Shown piece by piece: positions 35,100 to 45,430 of a DNA stretch of 64,000 bases. Both the position numbers and the translations under genes were made by a program. The stretch comes from Hymenopus coronatus (Eukaryota > Arthropoda > Insecta > Mantodea > Hymenopodidae). The first letter of the stretch is position 1, and every line of letters begins with the position of its first letter. Location of the stretch: assembly GCA_030762935.1 (NCBI GenBank), contig CM060900.1, positions 369,535,132 through 369,599,131 of the forward strand. Direction: 5' to 3'. The notes under the pieces are model-generated. The model was not told the DNA's origin. It did no database searches and saw only the letters and a program-made list of their open reading frames with translations.

Positions 35100-35682
35100 T
35101 AGATGGTATTCTTCATTATTCTCTGTAGATTTGCAGTTCCTTTTCTGCTTAGGTGCAGGCCGTCTCTCCCTATACAGTCCATTCCCATTTGTCTATCTAC
35201 ATCCACAAATACACACTTTAGTTTATCACACATCTAGCGTATATTTTCGTTTACACTGTTTATAAATCTGAAATGTACATCTCTTCTTTTCACTACACCA
35301 TTTATGATAACTAGTGTTTTCGGATACATTTGTTTTATGCTCTTTGCCGCACAGTATATATCGCCCATAACCTCTTCGGGACAAGACGCTTGCTTCATTG
35401 TATTTGTTCCCACGTGCAGATATATTGCCTTTGGTTGGGTTTGGATTCCTGCGTTGTTCTTTTCAATCAGGTTTTCTAGTTCCTTTGTCTTTATTCCACT
35501 GAACACGTTCACTTTGGCCGTTTTTGATAAGTCGACGTGCTTTATTATCGAATCCCCTAAAACTATTACGTCTTCTTTCGTCTTCTGTATTTCACTTTCA
35601 TTTCGCCTCTCGCTCGTGACATATCTTCACGAGCACAGCCTCTGGTGTACAACCCCAAGCTCAGCTGACTTCTGTCAGCCAT
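35100..35682 (-). pseudogene. CR1-like ORF1: SGNH-hydrolase-like domain, near intact
   Basis: Begins MADRSQLSLGLYTRGCARED. After a frame change come DVIVLGDSIIKHVDLSK (block I GDS, nucleophile Ser), then FSGIKTKELENLIEKN, AIYLHVGTNTMK (GTN block), GVVKRRDVHFRFINSV, a TAG stop at 35234-35236, then KCVFVDVDRQMGMDCIGRDG with LHLSRKGTANL (block V, DGLH). The Ser, Asn, Asp and His positions of an SGNH hydrolase are all visible. It ends ...INWIIDQGN, overlapping the start of the endonuclease frame by a few bases in another frame. Such ORF1 esterase domains occur in CR1/L2-type LINEs; their role in retrotransposition is unsettled, with lipid hydrolysis or membrane interaction proposed. Confidence 0.8.
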
Positions 35683-37289
35683 ACAATTAACATTTTCACA
35701 AAACTTTTTACTGCTGACTTAGTGTCTCTCATTATTACAGAAACAAATGCATATGTGAGTAAGGTGAAGGAAGACCTGACTTCTAAAGGCAATTTAGGAC
35801 CTAAGAGTAGAATTCAGAAGTGGACAGAAGTAAAAATGAATGAGATTTACAGGCTAATTGGTCTAATTACGCTCATGAGTGTTATTCGTAATCCAACTTA
35901 AAACATGCACTGGTCTACAGATGACATGCTAGGTACTCCATTTTTTGGGAAATGCATGTCAAATAACAGGTTTACTTCCATTTTGTGGTTCCTTCATTTC
36001 ACCGGCACAGAAAATGTAAAAGATAAACTACTCAAAATTAGGTCGGTTTTGGAATATATTATTTCAAAATTCAAAGAAAATTATGGTGCCTGGTGATAAG
36101 GTCACTATAGATGAAAGCTTGATGCTTTGGAAAGGCTGCTTAGGTGGGCAGCAATATATCAAACCAAAGAGGGCCAGATTTGGTATAAAGAGTTTTGATC
36201 TTTGTGAAAGTAAAACGGGATATCTTTACAATAACTGCGTTTACACTGGTTAAGGAACTGATAATGCCGGGGACAAAGATTTGGGGTTAGCTGGTTCCAT
36301 AGTAATCCACCTAATGGAATCTATACTTGATCAGGGTACGACTGTATATTTAGATAATTAGTGTAGCTCCTCTAAATTATACATGGCCTTATACAAAAGG
36401 AAAACAAATGCAATTGGAACAGTAAATTCAAATTGTATTGGTTTGCTGAAGAATGTGAATACAAAGACTCTAAGTAGAGGAGAAATGCAGGTGCATCAGC
36501 TCCCACCCTTGACCCACATTACTTGGCAAGATAGGAGGGTGGTCATGAGATTGTCCAATTGCAGCCCTAAGATTTTGATGATTGACACTGGAAAAATAGA
36601 TGCCCACATCAAAATGTCAATTTTCAAGACTGATGTTATCCAGGAATACAATACGCTTATGGGTGGTGTGGATCTAGTAGATTAGGTATAGCAATATATC
36701 CTTCTTTACATAAAAATTTAAATGGTATAAAAAGGTATTTTTCCACCAGATGGATATTACCATATACAATTGTTTAGTAATTTGGAGAACTCTAAACCCA
36801 TGCAAGACGATGATCTACCTGGACTTCCGCATATCAATAGCTCGTAGCCTAATTGAGCACTATAACATTCAGAGGCCTGTTCATACAGGGGGTAAGAAAT
36901 CTACAACCCCTGCACCCCTCAGACTTGAAGGAAAACACTTTCCTAAAAGGATACCACTGACAGCCAAAAATTTGCATCCATTTTGAAGGTGTTTGGCATG
37001 CCACAAAAAAGGAGTTCGTAAAGTGACTAACATGATATGACGTGAATGTGGAGATATGCCCTTATGTGTCTATCCATGTTTTAAGATATACCATTCAAAA
37101 AGGAACCTTTAAAGGTAAGACTTTATTTATTTTAGAATTTATTTAAATTTATAATAAAAAAAATTAAAATAATTAGGGTTAAATAAGCATTAAATGCATG
37201 CATGCACAGGATGTCATATGGTGTCCATATTGATTCTCCTGCATTTCAAAATTGACATCATATGTCATCCATATCCGAGAAAAGGTTAA

Positions 37290-38045
37290 TAAGCATATAC
37301 ATTGTAGAGCTGCTTACACAAACTCCTTCATAAAAATGTCCATTTTATTAACCTACAAATGTGAACCTTATTTTACTTTCAATTAAATATTTAAAATCTA
37401 TGCAGAATACTCAGCAGTGATAAATTAATAGGCCTACTACATCTTGAATAAATCATTTGTTATAATTTCTTCCATATGACCTCATAACCTACTTTTTATT
37501 TTGCTTGTACAGTTTTATTTGAAAAACTGTCCATAAATTACAACATATACTCAAGCACACTGTTTTATTAGAATGTATAGCATTAACATATCATCTCACA
37601 ATTTATGTACACAAGAGTGGAAAGAGCTCCAACTGGGTAATTCATTTATTAGCTGTAACAGAAACCTGAGTGACAAATTTTGGCTGAAGTTCAACTTCAA
37701 AATAATTACATTTATCATTAGGATCACAATTGTATTTCCTTATGCTCAAAAAATCAGTTTTGAAAAGGACTGAATATAACTTATTTTAAATCTCATAACA
37801 GAATAAATATAACTGTTTACTTAATTATGTTAATTTCACACTTTCTTGTTCCCCTCAGCATCTTGCATTCCAGAACAATTATTGTCAGGTATGTCATAAA
37901 TATTCCAAAGTTGTATAAACTCATCACTTGAATTTTCCAGAAGAAAATATAAATTTGGCATTTATATCCAATTTTAGGATACTTTTTGTATTTTGAGTAC
38001 ATTTTGTTTTTCACTGCATTTTCAAACTCTTTCCAAGATAGTATT
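37290..38045. other. AT-rich intron, nothing recognised
   Basis: No supported feature between the piggyBac right end and the SINE cluster. Confidence 0.5.
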
Positions 38046-38361
38046 GGATGAATTGTTTTTTTCATACAAGCTGTGTGCAGGACAGGAGTTGGATAGGTTG
38101 AGTCAGATTGAAAAAAAATTCAATGCCATACCTGGGATTTGAACCACGAATCTCCTGATCTCTAGGCGGTTGCTCTGCCACTTAGCTTCCATGGCAACAT
38201 GTCGGCATAGGATTGAACTTCTCAACTGACTCGCATGTTTCCCAGTAAACCACAAGGTGTTCTCAAATTATTTTGAGATGACAACACCAATGGCAACTTA
38301 CAATTATGAAAGTACTTAAGTCCCAGGATTCATAGTAGAGCCAACCATTATTATCAATTGG
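38046..38361 (-). mobile_element. tRNA-derived repeat, family B, unit 1
   Basis: On the minus strand, about 38196-38127 reads as a tRNA-like head, with 'aagctaagtggcagagcaacc' (A-box region) and 'gtggttcaaatcccagg' (B box). The surrounding unit, about 315 bp, is repeated directly in unit 2. Shared flanks include 'aggacaggagttggatagg' and 'caaggtgttctcaaattatt'. Confidence 0.8.
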
Positions 38362-38655
38362 TATTGAATTAATTGTTTTCTTCACACAAGCAATGTGTAG
38401 GACAGGAGTTGGATAGGTAGAGTCAGACTGAAAAATTCAATGACATAGCTGGGATTTGAACCACGGATCTCCCGATCTCTAGGCGGTTGCTCTGCCACTG
38501 AGCTACCATTGCAATGTGCAATGAACTTCTCAGCTGATTTGCATGTTTCCCACAAGGTGTTCTCAAATTATTTTGAGATGACAACCCCAATGGCGATTTA
38601 CAATGTTGTAAGTCCCATGATTCATAGTATAGCCAAAAGAAACAATTAATCCAAT
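38362..38655 (-). mobile_element. tRNA-derived repeat, family B, unit 2
   Basis: Direct copy of unit 1. The tRNA-like head at about 38512-38443 keeps 'tagctcagtggcagagcaac' and 'gtggttcaaatcccagc'. About 80-85 percent identity to unit 1 by eye, with small deletions. Confidence 0.8.
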
Positions 38656-38850
38656 ACCAATTGACCATAATAGTTGGCTATACTATGAATCCTGGGACTT
38701 AAGTCAGTTAAGTTCAATGCTATGCTGACATGTTGCCATGGTAGCTCAGTGGCAGAGCAACCAGCTAGAGATCAGGAGATCTGTTCAAGTCCCGGCTTTG
38801 GCATTAATTTTTCAGTCTGACTCTGCCTATCCAATTTTCCGAGATAGTTT
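38656..38850 (+). mobile_element. tRNA-derived repeat, family B, inverted unit 3
   Basis: Opposite orientation to units 1 and 2. It starts with the complement of the end of unit 2 ('ttggctatactatgaatcctggga'), then 'ggtagctcagtggcagagca' (38740 on) and B box 'gttcaagtcccgg' (38784 on), then 'tttttcagtctgactctgcctatccaa'. Units 2 and 3 form an imperfect inverted pair around 38655. No closed tRNA acceptor stem is apparent, so I do not call it a tRNA gene. Confidence 0.75.
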
Positions 38851-38981
38851 ACAGTTATGAAAAATGAAAATACAAGACACAACCCCTTAAAAACATTTCA
38901 AGCTATATCACATTTGTGAAATATCTTTTCCCTAGTAATCTCAGTTATATTTTCTAATGAAACACTGGTATGTAAACTTAC

Positions 38982-39088
38982 CCGTAATGCTTCATATTCA
39001 ATCGTTTGTCCATCCTGCAAGCTATCTTTATTCTTAAGTCTTGATCTGCACAGTTCTTTGGAATTACCATTTTGTGTCATTCTGGAAG
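38982..39088 (-). CDS. Cadps: CAPS/CADPS exon b, with in-frame TGA
   Basis: 107-bp exon linking the C2-domain region to the PH domain. It follows TTTGCTCAG (acceptor, exon from 39088) in phase 0 and ends ACGG|GTAAGT in phase 2, both consistent with the neighbouring exons. Translation: L P E stop H K M V I P K N, then [16 protein letters not shown] and LNMKHYG. In CAPS proteins I know, this position reads PEWHKM or PEWHRM. Here the Trp codon TGG is TGA (39077-39079). No other acceptor within the exon gives an open frame that includes VIPKN. The rest of the exon and all splice sites are intact, so a single-base error, a polymorphism or a recent nonsense change is more likely than an old pseudogene. 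Confidence 0.9.
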
Positions 39089-40183
39089 CTGAGCAAAGTG
39101 AAGAAATGAAATTATTATACTCACAACTAAAACTGAAGAAAATATGTTTATAAATCATTTATAAAGCAAACAAATGCCATAGTAAGAAAACAGTTTTCAG
39201 TTATTTGTTTAGCCTGCAGATAAATTTCACATTGATGTATCATTAAACATTTGACATAATTAAGGCAATTCATCTGTGAAAATAAAAAGGTTACAGTTTT
39301 CTTCTGATGGCTTTTACTTTTTCCCCATATTTTCAAAACATAACATTCAGTGCACACTATGTGAAATCAGTGTTAGGATACTCAGTTTTTATTCATTATA
39401 AATAGCTTTTGGTATGGTAATATGAAATGCTCCTTGGAATCTGCAGGTTACCATATCACTCCCAAGTTTTTAATTTGAGCTTACTATGCCTATGTAAAGA
39501 AATTTTTTTCAGATATTTCTTAATCTTAAATAATTTAAGAGGGGAAAAAATTGTCCCTTTTTATTGAATTATTTTTTAACTTCTTCATTTTGAATTACAT
39601 GAAAATTAGTTTTACCTGAACTATTTCACATTCTATTAGATAGTGCACAATTCTCTTTAAATTCATGTATTCTATAGCTCTCCTGAAAATTTCAAATTAA
39701 TAAGTTATAATCAATCGTGAATAGTGAAAAATGTTGAAAAAATGGAACAGAGAAATATGGAGTTTAAAGTTTAATGTTGTGCTTTACATAAATAGTACAG
39801 CACCAAATAAATAGGTATTTGTGTGCTTTGAAGTGTTTAATATTAAGAAAATAAATTGCACCAAGATAATACAATCTATAGAAAAATAGAAAATCCAAAA
39901 GTTGAACATTTGCACATATTTTATAACTTTCACCAATACATTGCTATAAAGAATATCAAATGAAACACAATTTGAAAATTTTGTTGCATTAGGACATACC
40001 TTTAAATGTAGATTTAGTGTTTATCTATTTTATTCTTATTATTTTTATTACTGAGTTATGAGTAGTTAACACAGTATTATAAAATTGATGGCATTTTTCG
40101 ACTTCCTTTAGAGCAAATTTTAAGAAAATTGAGATTTGCGTCTCAGAATGTGAATTTGTGATACTAGTAAACCTACTTCAGTC
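39089..40183. other. AT-rich intron, nothing recognised
   Basis: Starts (minus sense) as the 3' end of the 16.3-kb intron between CAPS exons a and b. No element recognised. Confidence 0.5.
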
Positions 40184-41670
40184 AGGGGCGTATTTATGAA
40201 GGGGACGACGAACAGGGCCAGACCCTCCCCCCCCGAAGCCCTAAAAAAAAACTACTTACAAGTTCTTCTACTTTTTTTAACATAAAAGTGACACATTCAT
40301 TGAAATTCTCCATCATAAACAGCTTTCTGTTATACCACAGAAATAAAGGCATATATTTAACTTAAAATAAGATTATTTGTAGCTTTAGTGCGGGTTAGTA
40401 GCTTTCCAACCAGCAAGACTCTGCAACCAGGGGCTGCCGGCACAGCATGCATTCCTACAACTACCTACATCCTCTCTGCATGTTGGTTTAGAGCTACTTA
40501 AGTATAGTGTTAATGTAATGTGTATCATGGTATACGATAGTGAATGGCTACTTGTACTCTTTTCCTCTGGTTCGTTGATCCGTTATGCTAATTAATTTAC
40601 CTTTTGTTTGTTCCTTATTCAATTGAATTGACATGGAAAAAAAGCATAAAGCTGATGATACCGGTAAAAGACTGCTACTCACCCCGTAAAAATGGAACAG
40701 ACCCTTTTTTTACTTGTATGTCCCGCATCCTGAGAATATTTATTGGAAAGTGAATAGGTCCCGTGTTTCTTGACACTGTCTTCCTAAATTAAAAACCTAG
40801 CTAAAACTGTTGCCATTCCTTGTTGTGAAAAATGCTGAGTTGACGCTTATCTCACTTAATTTTGTCATTGTTTAGCGCATTCTGTGAACAGTAAAGACAG
40901 ACAAAGTTTGCCCTGTATAGTTAGCAGTTGATGTGCTGTGATATTTGCCAGAAGTTAACCTATTTTACCTAAATGGAAATGCGCCTTCCTATACAATTTA
41001 CAGGAAGATATCCTTTCTTCGAAGAGACAAAGCTTAATTATCGTGTTTAATGTAACATTCACAATCAACATTTTCAATTGCACATGGTGGGAACTCGGAT
41101 ATTATAAAGTATACTTCTTCAATATCATGTTTCCTTCATTCTGATGTTATGTTAATACCATATTCAGAAAGTATTCATCAGTTAATCACAACCTTTTCAA
41201 GGATCCCCTATTTTAATGGGGGAAAAAATGGTGTCAGCACTATATATTCTTTTTTTAAAAGGAAAACAACTAGATCAGCTTCAGAAAGTGACAAAGGATG
41301 TTAAAACTGACCAATCAAGTACCAGACAACCAGAAAAATAATGCACTGCTGAGTTTTCAAGTAGTAAAGCTTTGACATCTTAAGTTTATTCCCAGCCAAA
41401 ACACGCATCTCATTTCATCAATACTAAAGACATTGGGCTGTATACCTCTAAAGGTAGGATAAAGAATGGTACTTCATTAGTTACTTTAAATGTTGCATAC
41501 CTGCTTTGTATTCTTAAATGATTTTATTAAAAAAGTATTTGATTGTTTTTCTGCATGGGTAGAGCTTGTAAACCGGCCCCGTACAGACTGCTCGCCAGCC
41601 AATTATGCACGAAATGTTGCTGGCCATGAGCAGATATAAAACAAATAGGTAAACATGTAATAATTACATA
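40184..41670. mobile_element. Possible hAT-type DNA transposon remnant
   Basis: At 40184 the sequence CAGGGGCGTATTTATGAAGGGG, followed by a GC-rich patch with 'gggccagaccctcc', looks like the terminal inverted repeat of hAT elements, whose ends often begin CAGGGGCGG. At 40633 MEKKHKADDTGKRLL followed by a stop could be a transposase start. I did not find the matching right end or a clear 8-bp duplication. A GC-richer patch at 41565-41640 may belong to it. Weak. Confidence 0.3.
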
Positions 41671-43344
41671 ATAAAGAAATAATAAATAGGATATTCCAAA
41701 GGTCTATATTTACAAAACATAGTCAAAACAGCTTTGCAACAATAGATAACAACTGACGGGCGACAGTGAGCAGTCTAGTAGGTAATTGCTGTTGGTTTTT
41801 TGTGCACCATTCTGTAGAACCTTATTTACTCGTGTTTATTAAATTTTTTTAATCAATTGACCATTTTTTCATTAAAATTACTTACAGCTCAACTTATTCA
41901 GGCAAATCAAACTCAGGCACCGTACATTAATCATAATGCAGAATAAGTCTACAAAGCTGATAAACCAAATTGCATTGTTATTTGAGCAACAGACACTAGA
42001 AGATTTAAGTAAGAAAAAAAATGAAGCATTATTGTGTCAAACATTAATAAAACCATTAAGATAAACCATGTTATAGGTTAAAAAATATGGTGAACAACTG
42101 ATTGCATTTAAACTAATAAAGAAACTTTTATGCTTTGCGGTATGTGTAAAATAGTAGGTACATGTCCAGTTTCTCGAAACAATTTTAGAGAATTGCCCAA
42201 AAAATTATCTTTTCTTTATGTGATAGTCATTCCATGGCTGGCGCTATATCCGCTGAGGAACTATGTAAGCCGACTTATGATAAGTTCATTATAACCTTTA
42301 ATTTTTGGCCGATTTTCACATAACTTTTACGAATAATAATCATTAGTTATTTCTTTGTAGGTTCAAGAGAAATAAGGGAATATATTAGGCTGATGCAATA
42401 GTCAATCTACTAAAAGCTGGTCACCAAGTGAAAGACTTTGACAATCCATTCCCTTTGCATGGTCAGGAGTAAAAATAAATATACATATGACGATGTGTCA
42501 TTTGAGAAAAGCATTATTGGAAAATTTGTACCAATAACAAGGAATAACTACAAAATAGCTAGCTCTACAAATGAATGTACTTGTCATAAATTCTGTTTTT
42601 AATGAGATATACATTTTTGTATAGCATGAGTTTTTATCTATTTCCTATGGTTTATCGCTTTTGCTATCCTCTAGGACGAAGAAGACTTCAGAGGCTTTTC
42701 CCAGAAAACTCAAGATATACATTTTAATTGCCTCTCAATTTCTTTAATATATGGTGGCATTTAATACAAACCGTTTGAGCTATTTTTGAGAAAATAAGTT
42801 TAAAAATATTCCATATAAATGGTAGTTTGGGATGGATGGGAAAGTTTCCTAAAAACCTTTGCGTCACACGTTTGAAAGATGCTAAACTCAAAAACTTAGT
42901 TTGGTACTTAACCTACTTTTGTTTATAGTTATGCTGTTCACAGACGCACACGTTGATCTTATTCTGAAAACGCTTTTTCAGGGATTCACTTGTCCTCAAA
43001 ACATGTAATTTCGACAAAATATTGCCGATGAATTTCTGGATGGAATGCACTACCTTTGCTACCTATGTACATTGTATGTGATAGAGAAACTAAAACTACA
43101 AGTGAAAAATAGAATATGAAGGTTGACTAATTAATGAAATTTTAAACAAAAATATTATGTGGAATAATGCAGGAATATACTCAACTAGATCACAAATAAA
43201 TCTGCTATTGAAACTCTTATCATTCATTTAGTTTGTTCTTGGTAATCTACAATATTGTCTAAAATTAAATATAAAGTCCAAAAACAAAAACAATTTGTAT
43301 TGATTATGTAAAACAAAGAGTAAGTTTTATTTATGCAGTTCTTT
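41671..43344. other. AT-rich intron, nothing recognised
   Basis: No protein similarity or repeat structure supported. Confidence 0.5.
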
Positions 43345-43605
43345 AATGCTACAGTTCTCAGCATCCCATTTAGGCATGAAAGACCTCTTTTAATTTTCTT
43401 CAGAGGCCGCTTTATTAGTTTTGAGGTTTATGTGCCATAAATCTACAACAGAGGACCGACATCTTTATTTCCCTTCCGAAGGAATCTATGCTAAGGATTT
43501 TTATGCCCAAATAAAATCCATCAGCTCTGCCAGATTTGAACCTGCAGTCTTGGGAAATAGAGGCTAACATGTTACCCCTAAACCATGGAGGAATATTCAT
43601 ATTGC
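43345..43605 (-). mobile_element. tRNA-derived SINE, family C, copy 2
   Basis: Same orientation and layout as 3715-3990. The head at about 43595-43525 contains 'tttaggggtaacatgttagcc' and B box 'ggttcaaatc'. The body contains 'gattccttcggaagggaaataaag' and 'ggcctctgaagaaaatt'. Diverged perhaps 20-25 percent from copy 1. Confidence 0.75.
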
Positions 43606-44779
43606 AGTTTCTTTTTAAATGTTTGCATGATGAGGAGGGAGGATAATGGCAAATTCCTGGAAACTCCAAGTATAAAAAATATTCTTGATCCTCCCTCCTA
43701 GATATATTTCAGTTGCCCTGGAAGGATAATTATTGTTTGGAACAGATCTTGCAAAAATAATAAACTTATGATAAAGTAAAAATTCATCCAGTTAAACTCC
43801 TTTTGCACTTATTTTAAGTTTTACTACTAAATTCAGTATTCGCCATTAATGAATGAGAACAATGGAAATGAGTAGAAATCCTGTTGTTTCATTCAATAAC
43901 CTACAAAAGTTTTCACCCTCCATTATAGGTACACTCCAACTAATTCAATCTGTTGATACTACTGTTAATAAAATTGCTACTTCATTTTTGGCAAAATTTG
44001 TATCATTTCAATATGCATAAGTAAATAACTATTGGTATTTTTTTTAATGCTGTTTGCAAAAGAACAAACTCAAGCACGTACATCAGACACATTAGCAGGA
44101 AATTAAAGTTTCCTCTCTTCTGTTTGTTTGCTTATTTGTTTGTTTTATTTCTTTCTTCCTTTCTTTCTTCCTTCCTTCCCTCCAATCTTTCTTCTGTTTA
44201 TATCTGGATCCCATTATGATCTGAGCTTCTGCCACCACTGACTTGTACTACCATTTTTATGGCAGACATAAGTTTCTGGTTGATGCTTGATGCAGCTGGC
44301 AAAATTAAATGATAATATCAATGGAGTATTCAAGACTTCTGCAGTTTAAAACCAATAACTGATTTGTTATTTCATTTGAAAAGGCCTTCATCTTCTTTCT
44401 CCTAATTAGGTATTTCCATATTTTGGCTAGTAGGATTCATTTCATTAATTATGCATATGTATCAATGCCTGTGAGTGTATTCTAAAAAATGTAAGAGTAT
44501 TAGCCCATTTGAATACACAGCGAGAGAAATAATAGTTTTAGTGACACGTTATAACCATATCTGCTCGAAAGTACATAAAAAAAAACACAAAATGCACTAC
44601 TAACTATGGACTAGTTAGGATAATTGTGGGATCAAACTTAAGATTAATATGTTTTCTCATTTACACCAAGTTAAACATAAAAGAAAAATCAATAATGCCT
44701 GCTCCTTCAGCATTCATACTTCTCATGCAATGAATATTACAGCTTCAATCACAGCTAGAAAATTCAGCTATCATTGCAC
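43606..44779. other. Intron with pyrimidine-rich tract 44113-44195
   Basis: The tract is built of CTTT, CTTC and GTTT units on the plus strand. Nothing else recognised. Confidence 0.5.
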
Positions 44780-45045
44780 AAATCTTACCGAGAAATACCC
44801 GTCATAAGAGTACACGAAGAGCAACCTCCCCTGGGGATCTCAATCAGCCCTGAAGTAAATGAAAGCAAATGTTGGACAGGAAATTTAAGGCATAAGAGGT
44901 ACTACCCCACCATTCACCAACAGACCTGGAGAAACCAAGCTAAAACCCAAGATCAGAGTGGTCAGCACATGAAAATCTAACCTGGGACCTCCCTAATGCA
45001 TTCCTCACTAGTTATAGCAAAGTCACCTTGTTCAGGTCTTAACTG
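44780..45045 (-). mobile_element. Putative SINE-like repeat
   Basis: On the minus strand about 45035-44975 gives 'gctataactagtgaggaatgcattagggaggtcccaggttagat', which resembles A- and B-box spacing. It is followed by a GC-richer body with 'tttctccaggtctgttggtgaatggtgggg'. No second copy in the window, so the call rests on appearance. Confidence 0.4.
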
Positions 45046-45204
45046 AAGGCATAAATGCAATAAAAAATCTTGTATATGTAGAGAGAGAATGTTGAGAATG
45101 CATTTAAAAACTGTAAGATAGCAATATGTAAGAATCCTGTTTTCAATAATGTCAACTGATTTAATAAAATACTGGAATACCAGCAATGCTGGCAAGCTTA
45201 ATTA

Positions 45205-45430
45205 TCAGGGCCTCTGATAGGATCCAGCATTAAGGTTTGATTCCCAGAACTACAATTGAAATTTTTTCTTGATTTCTATAGTGACTCTTGCCTGGATAGG
45301 TTACATCCATTTAGGATGTGGGGTTTCTGTACCAGACTTATATAACTGTGCCTTACAGGCAGCCCAGCTTCATAAGGGAGGACTTGTTGAGGTGGGTTTC
45401 CTTTGCGTTGCCTGGGGGATGCAAAAAAGA
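45205..45430 (+). mobile_element. Putative SINE-like repeat
   Basis: A B-box-like 'aaggtttgattcccagaac' at about 45232 is followed by a GC-richer body, 'tgcctggataggttacatcc' to 'ggtgggtttcctttgcgttgcctggggg'. The A box is not clear. No second copy in the window. The composition step against surrounding AT-rich intron suggests an inserted repeat. Confidence 0.4.

Larger units (their letters stand above)
31902..35682 (-). mobile_element. CR1-like LINE, younger copy, inserted in piggyBac
   Basis: A 3.8-kb LINE on the minus strand whose 5' end (35682) coincides with ATGGCTGAC. It ends at 31902 in an A/G-rich tail of AATAGAAGT-like units. ACAATT occurs on both sides (31896-31901 and 35683-35688), consistent with a target duplication: joining there keeps the piggyBac reading frame open. 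It carries an SGNH ORF1 and an endonuclease-RT ORF2. Few frame breaks: one TAG in ORF1, one frameshift upstream of the GDS motif, and two frameshifts in ORF2. It is the best-preserved mobile element in the window. Possibly 5'-truncated, since ORF1 of the older copy at 17163 has an additional N-terminal region. Confidence 0.85.
30890..37289 (+). mobile_element. piggyBac element (copy 2) split by a LINE
   Basis: PiggyBac-type transposase in two pieces. The N-terminal acidic part spans about 31640-31901: DNVEDFLLYDKDFDTHGKFS, ENIGSSEEEGDS, then SSQNDSKTI. It resumes at 35683 with NIFTKLFTADLVSLIITETN, then NMHWSTDDMLGTPFFGKCM, KVTIDESLMLWKGCLGGQQY (first Asp, about 36105), YIKPKRARFGIKSF, TVYLDN (second Asp, about 36345) and YNTLMGGVDLVD (third Asp, about 36660). 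Nonsense codons follow or sit near each (35899, 36361, 36682), and there is a frameshift near 36090. Outer limits are tentative: TTAACCTTT at 30890 and AAAGGTTAA ending 37289. If these are the ends, the element without its insertion is about 2.6 kb, a normal piggyBac size. Confidence 0.8.

Noticed and set aside
38443..38803. Possible genuine tRNA genes
   Set aside because: Boxes A and B are good, but the sequences recur as repeat units with conserved non-tRNA flanks and I see no paired acceptor stem.
39061..39100. Alternative frame [18 protein letters not shown] through the CAPS exon b as the true coding frame
   Set aside because: It is open, but the other frame gives [20 protein letters not shown], which matches CAPS and agrees in phase with both neighbouring exons.
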